Made by a program: the position numbers and the translations under genes
NCBI GenBank assembly: GCA_028293005.1
Contig: JAQGLH010000024.1
Coordinates: forward strand, 1 to 6,214
Direction of reading: 5' to 3'
Length of the DNA stretch: 6,214 nucleotides
Origin: Alphaproteobacteria bacterium
Lineage (GTDB): Bacteria; Pseudomonadota; Alphaproteobacteria; Sphingomonadales; Sphingomonadaceae
Shown here: one piece after another, positions 1 to 5,440 of the stretch
Numbering within the stretch: the first letter of the stretch is position 1
Layout: each line of letters begins with the position of its first letter
Notes under the pieces: generated by a model
Seen by the model: the letters and a program-made list of their open reading frames with translations, nothing else
The model's database searches: none
Told to the model about the DNA's origin: nothing

Positions 1-124
1 GCGAGTTCATCGCGACGGTGACCGCGACCACCAGCGCGATCAGCGCGTCGATGAAGCCGTAGAGACCGATCTTGAACAGGGTGACAAAGGTACGCCTGAG
101 AGACGAGGAAGCATTACTGGCCAT
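1..124 (-). CDS. N-terminal fragment of a small membrane protein, unrecognised
   Basis: Only the first 41 codons are in the window; the gene runs off the left edge. The peptide begins MASNASSSLRRTF, a polar, basic start. From about residue 13 it turns hydrophobic, and residues 24-39 (FIDALIALVVAVTVAM) look like a transmembrane helix. Arg10 and Arg11 before the helix suggest an N-in orientation by the positive-inside rule. I do not recognise the family. The start is uncertain: no clear Shine-Dalgarno precedes the ATG, and a TTG codon lies directly before it in frame. The gene follows msrB on the same strand after a 108-bp gap holding a tandem repeat and an inverted repeat. That this is a real gene rests on the hydrophobic pattern and strand agreement only. 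Confidence 0.5.
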   Translation of the reverse strand, partial: MASNASSSLRRTFVTLFKIGLYGFIDALIALVVAVTVAMNS

Positions 125-139
125 CAAGGCTCGGAGATA

Positions 140-154
140 GGCCCAGATTGGGCC
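140..154. repeat. 15-bp perfect inverted repeat upstream of the membrane gene
   Basis: GGCCCA, a 3-base spacer (GAT), then TGGGCC: perfect 6-bp arms. It sits 15 bases upstream of the proposed start at 124 and downstream of the msrB repeat array. No T-run follows on the minus strand, so it is not a standard intrinsic terminator. It could be a small operator or an mRNA hairpin, or chance in GC-rich sequence. Confidence 0.35.
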
Positions 155-163
155 AGCCACAAG

Positions 164-247
164 CCGAAGCTATGCCCCGGAATCCCGAAGTTACTCCTCG
201 GAATCCCGAAGCTACTCCTCGGAATCCCGAAGCTATTCCTCGGAATC
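164..247. repeat. Four tandem 21-bp units over the msrB stop codon
   Basis: Four adjacent units start at 164, 185, 206 and 227 (plus-strand pattern CCGAAGCTAyTCCTCGG then AATC). Units 3 and 4 differ at one base, and unit 2 differs from unit 3 at one base. Unit 1 is more diverged, at three positions (TGCCCC in place of CTCCTC). The unit nearest msrB includes that gene's last codons and its TAG stop at 235-233. Because 21 is a multiple of three, every unit repeats the stop in the same frame: TAG, TAG, TAA, TAG in transcript order. On the minus-strand RNA, CCGAGG can pair with the next CUUCGG (one G-U pair, loop AGUAG). Alternatively CUUCGG can pair with CCGAGG across the unit boundary (loop GAUU). 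It most simply arose by slippage duplicating the end of msrB. Confidence 0.9.
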
Positions 248-658
248 GAAGTCGAGCGAGGCGGAATTCATGCAGTAGCGGAGCCCGGTCGGCCCCGGTC
301 CGTCGGGGAAGACATGGCCGAGATGCCCGTCGCAACGCGCGCAACGAACCTCAACCCGGCGCATGCCGTGGCTGGTGTCGACATGCTCCCTGACCGCATC
401 CGACGCCTCGGGCTGGGTGAAGCTCGGCCAGCCGCTGCCGCTGTCGAATTTGGCGTCGCTGGAGAACAACGGCGCGCCGCAGCCGGCGCAGCGATATTCG
501 CCCTGTTCGTGGTTGTCGACGTAACGGCCGGTGAACGCGCGCTCGGTGCCGCCCTCGCGCAGGACATGATATTGCTCGGGCGAAAGCCGCGCGCGCCATT
601 CCTGCTCGGAGAGCCTGGCGGGGTTCGTGGTCTCGGTCGGGTTGCTCTGGTCGGTCAT
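233..658 (-). CDS. msrB: Peptide-methionine (R)-S-oxide reductase MsrB
   Basis: Reduces the R-epimer of methionine sulfoxide in proteins, repairing oxidative damage; probably cytosolic, as no signal peptide is seen. The product is 141 residues, normal for a single-domain MsrB. Two zinc-binding CxxC pairs are at Cys57/Cys60 and Cys106/Cys109. The substrate-site motif GSGWPSF is at 74-80, [11 protein letters not shown] at 111-121, and the catalytic cysteine is Cys129 in RYCMNSASL. Where the E. coli enzyme has a cysteine in DSGCGWPSF, this one has Ser75. The only cysteines are the four zinc ligands and Cys129, so the usual resolving cysteine is absent. The start at 658 is chosen because GAGAGG lies 7 bases upstream. 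An in-frame ATG at 709 has AGGAGG only 2 bases away, too close to be preferred. The C-terminus DSEE lies in the tandem repeat. It is separated from the upstream monooxygenase by 204 bp, so it is probably transcribed separately. Confidence 0.96.
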   Translation of the reverse strand: MTDQSNPTETTNPARLSEQEWRARLSPEQYHVLREGGTERAFTGRYVDNHEQGEYRCAGCGAPLFSSDAKFDSGSGWPSFTQPEASDAVREHVDTSHGMRRVEVRCARCDGHLGHVFPDGPGPTGLRYCMNSASLDFDSEE

Positions 659-665
659 GATCTCG

Positions 666-671
666 CCTCTC
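666..671 (-). promoter_or_regulatory. Ribosome binding site of msrB
   Basis: GAGAGG on the minus strand, 7 bases before the ATG at 658. It decides the start in favour of MTDQSN rather than the upstream in-frame starts. Confidence 0.6.
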
Positions 672-745
672 ACAATGGCGCCCCGGTTTTCGCCGCACCG
701 GAAGGCCATGCCCTCCTGCCCAACATTCACCGCGAGGCTTGGTTG

Positions 746-761
746 CCGGGCGTTTGCCCGG
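746..761. repeat. Perfect inverted repeat in the leader region of msrB
   Basis: CCGGGC, a 4-base loop (GTTT on plus, AAAC on minus), then GCCCGG. It lies about 90 bases upstream of the msrB start, in the spacer after the monooxygenase gene. On the minus strand it is followed by CAACCAAG, not a T-run, so it is a poor intrinsic terminator. TATATT at 765-770 just upstream looks like a -10 box but has no matching -35. If that box were used, the hairpin would be in the 5' leader of msrB. No function can be assigned. Confidence 0.4.
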
Positions 762-819
762 TCCAATATACCCCTAGATAGAAATGCAGGCGCGATTTTC
801 CAGCTTTGCCTCGCCGCGG

Positions 820-847
820 CCGGCGGCGCCGAACGGGCGCCTGCCGG
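820..847 (-). terminator. Strong GC hairpin just after the monooxygenase gene, possible terminator
   Basis: CCGGC plus GGCGCC (820-830) pairs with GGCGCC plus GCCGG (836-847). This gives an 11-bp stem with one bulged base (842) and a 5-base loop. It begins 15 bases after the TGA of the monooxygenase gene at 865-863, the right place for transcript termination or 3'-end protection. No U-run follows on the minus strand, so it may act with Rho or only stabilise RNA. The remainder of the 659-862 spacer shows no gene. Confidence 0.35.
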
Positions 848-862
848 TGCGCCTCAGCTATC

Positions 863-2569
863 TCAGGCCGCCACGGTGCCCGCGCTCCGCACTCCGGCGC
901 GTGCGGCCTGCTCGGCGCGATTGCTGAGCGTGAAGCCGGGAAAGCCGTTGGGCAGCAAGTCGGTGCAATATTTGCGGTAGTTCCAGATGCCGCCGAAATC
1001 GACCAGGCCCATGCTCGGCTTGCCGGGGATGTTGGCGCCCATGTACCAGCTCCTCGCCTGCGGGAAGAGCGTGGCGTTGATCACGTCGGTGCACCGTTGG
1101 ACCCATTGGTCCTCGGTCTCGCGGGCCGCGTCGATCCGGGTATAGCCGTTATCGGCCATGTAGCCGATCCAGTCGCCGAACCAATTGCCTTGCTCCTCGC
1201 CAAGCAGCACCGGCTGGTAGAGCGGGGTGGGGCTGCCCGGACCGTTGATCAGGAACAGATTCGGGAAGCCGGCGACCATCAGCCCGTAAGCGGTGCGCGC
1301 CCCGTCGGCCCAATGCTCGGTCAGCAAACGGCCGCCGATGCCGCGCAGGTCGATCCGGGTGAGCGCGCCAGTCAGCGCGTCGAAGCCGGTCGCGAAGATC
1401 ACCGCGTCCAGCTCATATCCGTCGCCGTCGACGGTCACGCCCTGCTCGTTCAGCCCGACCTCCTTACCCCGGATGTCGACCAAGGTGACATTGTCGCGGT
1501 TGTAGGTCTCGTAATAATTGGTGTCGGCGCAGAGACGCTTGGTCAGCACCGGATAATCCTTCGGGCAGAGCATCTCCGCGACCTCGGGATCTTTGACCTT
1601 CTCGCGGATCTTGGCGTGCATGAAGTCCGCCAGATATTTGTTGGCGACCGGATCCGCGAATGTGTCCGGGTAGACATTGTAGAAGCAGATGCCGCCGTTC
1701 TTCCAGCGGTCCTCGTACAGCGCCTCGCGCTCTTCGGCTGTCGTGTCGCTGCTGAGCCTGGTGACCATCGTTTCCGGTTGCTGGTTGATCCAGATCATTC
1801 CCGTGAACGATTCCTCGCGCTCCATGCGCCGCCATTCCGGGTAATTGGCCTTGACCTTGGCCTCGAATTCCTTGGACATCGGGCCGTTGCGAAGCGGCAC
1901 CGAAAAGTTCGGCGTGCGCTGGAAGACGGTGAGATGCTCGGCCTGCTGGGCGATGATCGGGATTGCCTGAACCGCCGACGAGCCGGTGCCGATGATCCCG
2001 ACGCGCTGGCCGGAAAAGTCGACCCCCTCCGCCGGCCAATAAGCGGTGTGATAGGTTTTGCCCTTGAAGCTCTCCTGACCCGGGAACTTGGGTTGGTTCG
2101 GCGCCGAGAGGAAGCCGGTCGCCATCACCAGATGTTGCGCGCGGAAGCGGCGGCCGTCGGTCGTCTCGACGTCCCACCGATCTTCGCTTTCGTTGAAATG
2201 CGCCTTGGCAACTCGCGAGTTGAACTCGATCGAGCGGCGCAAGTCGAAGCGGTCGGCGACATGGTTGAAATAGCGGATCAGCTCTGGCTGGGCGGCATAA
2301 CGTTCGGACCAGCTCCACTCCTGCTGAAGCTCATTCGAAAAACTGAAGGAATATTCCATGCTCTCGATGTCGACCCGCGCGCCGGGATAGCGGTTCCAAT
2401 ACCAAGTCCCGCCGACTCCCTCGCCGGCTTCCAAGACGATCACATTGAGACCCTGTCCGCGCAGCCTGTAGATGGCGTGAAGACCTGCCGCCCCGGCACC
2501 GATAATGATTACATCATAGTCGCTAACCGTATCCGACGCGGATAGACGCTCGGTAGCACTGACCTCCAT
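863..2569 (-). CDS. Flavin-containing Baeyer-Villiger monooxygenase, cyclohexanone-monooxygenase type
   Basis: Uses FAD, NADPH and O2 to insert oxygen next to a ketone, giving an ester or lactone; cytosolic. The product is 568 residues, slightly longer than cyclohexanone monooxygenase. The FAD-binding motif is GAGAAG at 24-29. The Baeyer-Villiger fingerprint FxGxxxHxxxWP is met by FKGKTYHTAYWP (168-179). The NADPH-binding motif GTGSSA is at 194-199, and ATG hinge motifs are at 150-152 and 393-395. KR at 344-345, before DTNYYETYNRDNV, matches the stretch carrying the catalytic arginine of the family. SWYMGANIPGKP at 507-518 matches the conserved C-terminal loop. The fingerprint separates it from ordinary flavin monooxygenases; its substrate cannot be read from sequence. 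The start at 2569 follows a strong AGGAGAGAG; an ATG five codons upstream overlaps that site and is less likely. It lies 122 bp after malate synthase G, behind a possible promoter and palindromic operator, and may be an operon member with its own control. Confidence 0.95.
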   Translation of the reverse strand: MEVSATERLSASDTVSDYDVIIIGAGAAGLHAIYRLRGQGLNVIVLEAGEGVGGTWYWNRYPGARVDIESMEYSFSFSNELQQEWSWSERYAAQPELIRYFNHVADRFDLRRSIEFNSRVAKAHFNESEDRWDVETTDGRRFRAQHLVMATGFLSAPNQPKFPGQESFKGKTYHTAYWPAEGVDFSGQRVGIIGTGSSAVQAIPIIAQQAEHLTVFQRTPNFSVPLRNGPMSKEFEAKVKANYPEWRRMEREESFTGMIWINQQPETMVTRLSSDTTAEEREALYEDRWKNGGICFYNVYPDTFADPVANKYLADFMHAKIREKVKDPEVAEMLCPKDYPVLTKRLCADTNYYETYNRDNVTLVDIRGKEVGLNEQGVTVDGDGYELDAVIFATGFDALTGALTRIDLRGIGGRLLTEHWADGARTAYGLMVAGFPNLFLINGPGSPTPLYQPVLLGEEQGNWFGDWIGYMADNGYTRIDAARETEDQWVQRCTDVINATLFPQARSWYMGANIPGKPSMGLVDFGGIWNYRKYCTDLLPNGFPGFTLSNRAEQAARAGVRSAGTVAA

Positions 2570-2572
2570 CGA

Positions 2573-2581
2573 CTCTCTCCT
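2573..2581 (-). promoter_or_regulatory. Ribosome binding site of the Baeyer-Villiger monooxygenase
   Basis: AGGAGAGAG on the minus strand, with its AGGAG core 7 bases from the ATG at 2569. It selects MEVSATERL as the N-terminus over the ATG at 2584, which would put this site inside the coding region. Confidence 0.75.
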
Positions 2582-2599
2582 CATATGCGCCGGAGCTTG

Positions 2600-2627
2600 T
2601 TTATTGTTCCGGATCTTGGTTTGTCGG
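2600..2627 (-). promoter_or_regulatory. Weak promoter-like sequence before the monooxygenase gene
   Basis: On the minus strand, CCGACA (2627-2622) matches the -35 consensus at four of six positions. A 16-base spacer separates it from AATAAA (2605-2600), which matches the -10 at four of six. Transcription would start roughly 25-30 bases before the start codon. It lies in the locally most AT-rich part of the spacer. The match is weak; a second weak alternative upstream (TTGCAA, 17 bases, TAGACA) overlaps the palindrome. Confidence 0.3.
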
Positions 2628-2628
2628 A

Positions 2629-2641
2629 CTGTCTAAGACAG
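2629..2641. promoter_or_regulatory. 13-bp perfect palindrome, candidate operator
   Basis: CTGTCT-T-AGACAG on the minus strand: perfect 6-bp arms around a single base. It is 60 bases upstream of the monooxygenase start and one base from the proposed -35 box. Short symmetrical sites placed like this are typical of dimeric regulators such as TetR-family repressors. No regulator gene is in the window, so the partner is unknown. The arms are too close to fold as an RNA hairpin, which favours a DNA-binding role. Confidence 0.45.
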
Positions 2642-2691
2642 CTCTCCCTTCATTGCAAAGCGTTAGTCGGTCCCTTTCGGCGCGATCGCGT

Positions 2692-4830
2692 TCACTCCTG
2701 CGCCTGGTTTTGCTTCACCTCGAGCCGATAGTGGTGGAGCAAAGGCTCGGTATAGCCATTGGGCTGATCGAGACCTTCGAAGATCAAGGCGCGCGCAGTC
2801 TGGAAGGCGATGCTGGTCGCCGCGTTTCCCGCCATCGGCCGGTAGAGCGGATCGCCCGCATTCTGGGCGTCGACCTTGGCCGCCATTCGAGCGAGCGCCG
2901 CATCGACGTCGGCGGGCGTGCAGATGCCATGGAGCAGCCAATTGGCGATGTGCTGCGAGGAGATGCGCAACGTCGCGCGATCCTCCATCAGGCCGATGCC
3001 GTTGATGTCGGGAACCTTCGAGCAGCCGACGCCCTGATCGATCCAGCGCACGACATAGCCGAGGATGCCCTGCGCATTGTTGTCGAGTTCGTTGCGGATC
3101 TCCTCGTCGGACCAATTGTGGGTCCGGCTGAGCGGAATGGTCAGCAACGATTCGAGGCCGGGAAGCGGCGTGTCGGCGAGCTCGCGCTGCCGCGCGAACA
3201 CGTCGACCTCGTGATAATGCGTGGCGTGGAGCGTCGCCGCGGTCGGGCTCGGCACCCAGGCGGTGGTCGCACCCGCCCGGACATGCGCGAGCTTCTTGAC
3301 GAGCATGTCGGCCATCCGGTCGGGCGCGGCCCACATTCCCTTGCCGATCTGCGCTTTGCCCGCAAAGCCGCTGGCAAGGCCGATCTGGACGTTGCGGCTT
3401 TCGTAGGCGGCGATCCACTCGCTCGCCGCGATCTGGCCCTTGGCGATCATCGGGCCCGCGTGCATCGAGGTGTGGATCTCGTCGCCGGTGCGATCGAGGA
3501 AGCCGGTGTTGATGAAAAAGATCCGGTCCCTCACGGCATGGATGGTCGCGGCGAGGTTGACCGAAGTCCGTCGCTCCTCGTCCATCACCCCGATCTTGAT
3601 CGTGTTGCGGGCCAGGCCGAGCAGATCCTCGATCGCGTCGAACAGGCGGTTGGTGAAGGCCGCTTCCTCGGGGCCGTGCATCTTCGGCTTGACGATGTAT
3701 ATCGACCCCGCGCGACTGTTCACCCAGCGGTTGTTCGGATCGATGCTGTGCAGGCCGATCAGCGCGGTGACGATCCCGTCGACGATTCCCTCGTGCGCTT
3801 CCTCGCCGTCGGCGAGGCACACCGCCGGCGTCGTCATCAGCGGCCCGACGTTGCGCACGAGCAAAAGGCTGCGGCCCGACAAGGTCAGCCTGCCGCCGTC
3901 GGGCGTGACATAGTCGCGTTCCGGCTCGAGGCGGCGGGTCATCGAGCGCCCGCCCTTGGCGAACGTCGCCTCGAGCTCGCCCTTCGCAAGCGCAAGCCAA
4001 TTGGCATAAGCGGCGACCTTGTCCTCGGCGTCCACCGCGGCCGTCGAATCCTCGAAATCGACGATCGTCGTCAGCGCCGCCTCGAGCACGACGTCCTGCA
4101 GTCCGGCCAGATCGCCTTTGCCGATCGGATGGTCGCGGCCGAGCTGAAGCTCGATGTGCAGGCCGTTGTGGCGGAGCAGGATCGCGCGAGGATTGTCTGC
4201 GGCGCCCTGGTAGCCGACGAAGGCGGAGCGATCGGCCAGCGCCGGCGTCAATGCGCCGCCTGCGATGCTGTAGCCGGTGACGTCTTGATGGCTCCCCGCA
4301 GCGAGCGGCACCGCGCGATCGAGGAACGCCTTGGCCCAGGCGATCACCTGCGCGCCGCGCTCGGCATCATAGCCGGGGCCTTGCGCCGTGCCGGGAAGCG
4401 CGTCGGTGCCGTAGAGCGCGTCGTAAAGGCTGCCCCAGCGCGCATTGGCGGCGTTGAGTAGGAAGCGCGCGTTGAGCACCGGCACGACGAGCTGTGGCCC
4501 GGCCAGACGCGCAATCTCCTCGTCGACATTGGCCGACCCGATCTCGAAGCGGGCGGGCTCGTCGACCAGATAACCGATCGAGCGGAGGAACGACTGGTAC
4601 TCGGCCTGGTCGATGTCTCTGCCGCGCCGCGCGACATGCCATTGGTCGATCTGGGCCTGGAGCGAATCGCGTTTGGCGAGCAACGCGCGATTCTCGGGCT
4701 CGAAGCGGGCGAGGATCGCGGCGAAGCCCGCCCAGAAGGCGTCGCGGTCGATTCCGCTACCGGGCAGCGCCTGCTGGTCGATCAGCTCGACGAGCGGTTC
4801 CGCGACCGAAATGCCTGCCTTTGCAATCAT
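2692..4830 (-). CDS. glcB: Malate synthase G
   Basis: Condenses glyoxylate with acetyl-CoA to give malate and CoA; a magnesium-dependent cytosolic enzyme, the second step of the glyoxylate shunt and the outlet for glyoxylate from other pathways. The product is 712 residues, near full length for the G isoform (E. coli about 723) and much longer than the A isoform. Key sites from family knowledge: catalytic Arg326 in [14 protein letters not shown], Mg ligands Glu418 in GVMDEERRT and Asp446 in [14 protein letters not shown], and the general-base Asp617 in [15 protein letters not shown]. Cys603 in GCSKVPDI matches the oxidation-prone cysteine known in E. coli. No truncation or frameshift is seen. 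The start at 4830 is supported by AGAGGG 7 bases upstream. It lies 68 bp after the oxygenase beta gene on the same strand with no convincing promoter between, so cotranscription is plausible. No isocitrate lyase or glycolate oxidase gene is adjacent, so its partner pathway here is open. Confidence 0.98.
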   Translation of the reverse strand: MIAKAGISVAEPLVELIDQQALPGSGIDRDAFWAGFAAILARFEPENRALLAKRDSLQAQIDQWHVARRGRDIDQAEYQSFLRSIGYLVDEPARFEIGSANVDEEIARLAGPQLVVPVLNARFLLNAANARWGSLYDALYGTDALPGTAQGPGYDAERGAQVIAWAKAFLDRAVPLAAGSHQDVTGYSIAGGALTPALADRSAFVGYQGAADNPRAILLRHNGLHIELQLGRDHPIGKGDLAGLQDVVLEAALTTIVDFEDSTAAVDAEDKVAAYANWLALAKGELEATFAKGGRSMTRRLEPERDYVTPDGGRLTLSGRSLLLVRNVGPLMTTPAVCLADGEEAHEGIVDGIVTALIGLHSIDPNNRWVNSRAGSIYIVKPKMHGPEEAAFTNRLFDAIEDLLGLARNTIKIGVMDEERRTSVNLAATIHAVRDRIFFINTGFLDRTGDEIHTSMHAGPMIAKGQIAASEWIAAYESRNVQIGLASGFAGKAQIGKGMWAAPDRMADMLVKKLAHVRAGATTAWVPSPTAATLHATHYHEVDVFARQRELADTPLPGLESLLTIPLSRTHNWSDEEIRNELDNNAQGILGYVVRWIDQGVGCSKVPDINGIGLMEDRATLRISSQHIANWLLHGICTPADVDAALARMAAKVDAQNAGDPLYRPMAGNAATSIAFQTARALIFEGLDQPNGYTEPLLHHYRLEVKQNQAQE

Positions 4831-4837
4831 TGGGATT

Positions 4838-4843
4838 CCCTCT
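4838..4843 (-). promoter_or_regulatory. Ribosome binding site of malate synthase G
   Basis: AGAGGG on the minus strand, 7 bases before the ATG at 4830; it supports the start MIAKAGISV. Confidence 0.6.
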
Positions 4844-4875
4844 TGGGCGTTAATATGGATTGGCAGCGAGGATGA

Positions 4876-4903
4876 ACGTGGCGATCATGACGTCGCGATC
4901 ATA
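4876..4903. repeat. Two tandem 14-bp units over the beta-subunit stop, forming an imperfect palindrome
   Basis: ACGTGGCGATCATG (4876-4889) is followed directly by ACGTCGCGATCATA (4890-4903), identical at 12 of 14 positions. The second unit contains the beta-subunit TGA stop (4901-4899). The junction also makes an 18-bp imperfect palindrome at 4883-4900, with GATC at both ends around a central GACGTC; 7 of 9 positions pair. It lies 53 bases upstream of the malate synthase start and could be an operator or an intercistronic RNA hairpin. No terminator-like T-run follows. Confidence 0.6.
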
Positions 4904-5405
4904 CCGAATAGAAATCGAGCACGGTCGAGACGCGGTCGTTCTGGAGATGGATGGTCTTGCGGCTGATCCGCCAGATCTCGCCTTTTTTCCTGAGCTGGAC
5001 TTCGTAGCGGCCGAAATGGACCGACTGCTTGGCGGTGCGCGGCTGGTAGACGTGGACATTCCAGCTCGCCTCGGCCTCGATCACGCCGTCGCCCGCACGC
5101 GCCGCGACGATGTTGCCGACGAAATGGGCGGTGCGCGGTAGCGGCATCGTCGTCGCCGTGCGGCCGGCCGCGATCCGCGCCGCGCGGTCCTCGAGCCCGG
5201 TCCGGCTGTCGTGGTAGATCAGCGAGACCTCGCTGTTGGGATCCTGGGTTTCCTCATCCTCGTCGCGCCACGCGGGGATGCGGTAGACGACGTCCTCGTC
5301 ATAAAGGTCGAGCCAGCGCTTCCAGTCGCGGCGATCGAGGCAGAGGCCCTCCAGCGCAAGCAGGTGGGTGGCGATCTGCGTGGGATCGTCGCTCGTCATG
5401 CTCAT
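4899..5405 (-). CDS. Rieske aromatic-ring-hydroxylating oxygenase, beta subunit (benzoate/anthranilate type)
   Basis: Small structural subunit of an alpha3beta3-type Rieske oxygenase, with an NTF2/SnoaL-like fold and no cofactor of its own; it supports the catalytic alpha subunit. The product is 168 residues from the chosen start, normal for the family. Typical features are LDRRDWKRWLDLYDEDVVYRIP (from residue 23), the acidic DPNSEVSLIYHDSRTGLEDR stretch at 55-74, and MPLPRTAHFVGN at 87-98. These resemble BenB and related subunits as I recall them. The start is ambiguous. An ATG at 5441 overlaps the alpha stop as TGATG and would add 12 residues (MRIDGAGQDGRT) with no family look. The ATG at 5405 has AGGA 10 bases upstream and gives the family's usual N-terminal length; an ATG at 5399 is also possible. 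Either way the gene is closely coupled to alpha. Its stop lies in a 14-bp tandem duplication. Confidence 0.93.
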   Translation of the reverse strand: MSMTSDDPTQIATHLLALEGLCLDRRDWKRWLDLYDEDVVYRIPAWRDEDEETQDPNSEVSLIYHDSRTGLEDRAARIAAGRTATTMPLPRTAHFVGNIVAARAGDGVIEAEASWNVHVYQPRTAKQSVHFGRYEVQLRKKGEIWRISRKTIHLQNDRVSTVLDFYSV

Positions 5406-5440
5406 CGTCCGCCCATCCTGGCCTGCGCCGTCAATCCGCA

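Noticed and set aside
164..247. Possible CRISPR-like array
   Set aside because: The 21-bp units are directly adjacent with no unique spacers, so this is a simple tandem repeat.
148..393. Plus-strand frame encoding a heptapeptide repeat (PRNPEAT-like)
   Set aside because: The repeats are just the 21-bp array read on the other strand, and the rest is antisense to msrB. The array is explained by duplication of the msrB end.
765..780. TATATACCCCTAGATA, resembling half of a CsoR/FrmR-type metal or formaldehyde sensor site
   Set aside because: Only one half of the expected symmetric G/C-run palindrome is present, and no metal or formaldehyde gene lies downstream.
806..2545. Plus-strand open frame of 579 codons opposite the monooxygenase gene
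   Set aside because: It is the antisense shadow of a complete, motif-verified Baeyer-Villiger monooxygenase; GC-rich codon use leaves the opposite frame open. Its translation shows no recognisable motif.
2681..2690. Palindrome CGCGATCGCG just after the malate synthase stop
   Set aside because: It has no loop, so it does not make a usable terminator hairpin, and a 10-bp palindrome of this type is expected often in GC-rich DNA.
2653..4461. Plus-strand open frame of 602 codons opposite malate synthase G
   Set aside because: Antisense shadow of malate synthase G. It is rich in Arg, Ala, Asp and Val with no domain signature and no ribosome binding site that I can see.
4850..4888. 12-codon minus-strand frame ([12 protein letters not shown]) before malate synthase, a possible leader peptide
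   Set aside because: No ribosome binding site, no run of regulatory codons and no terminator or anti-terminator structure; its ATG arises from the 14-bp duplication.
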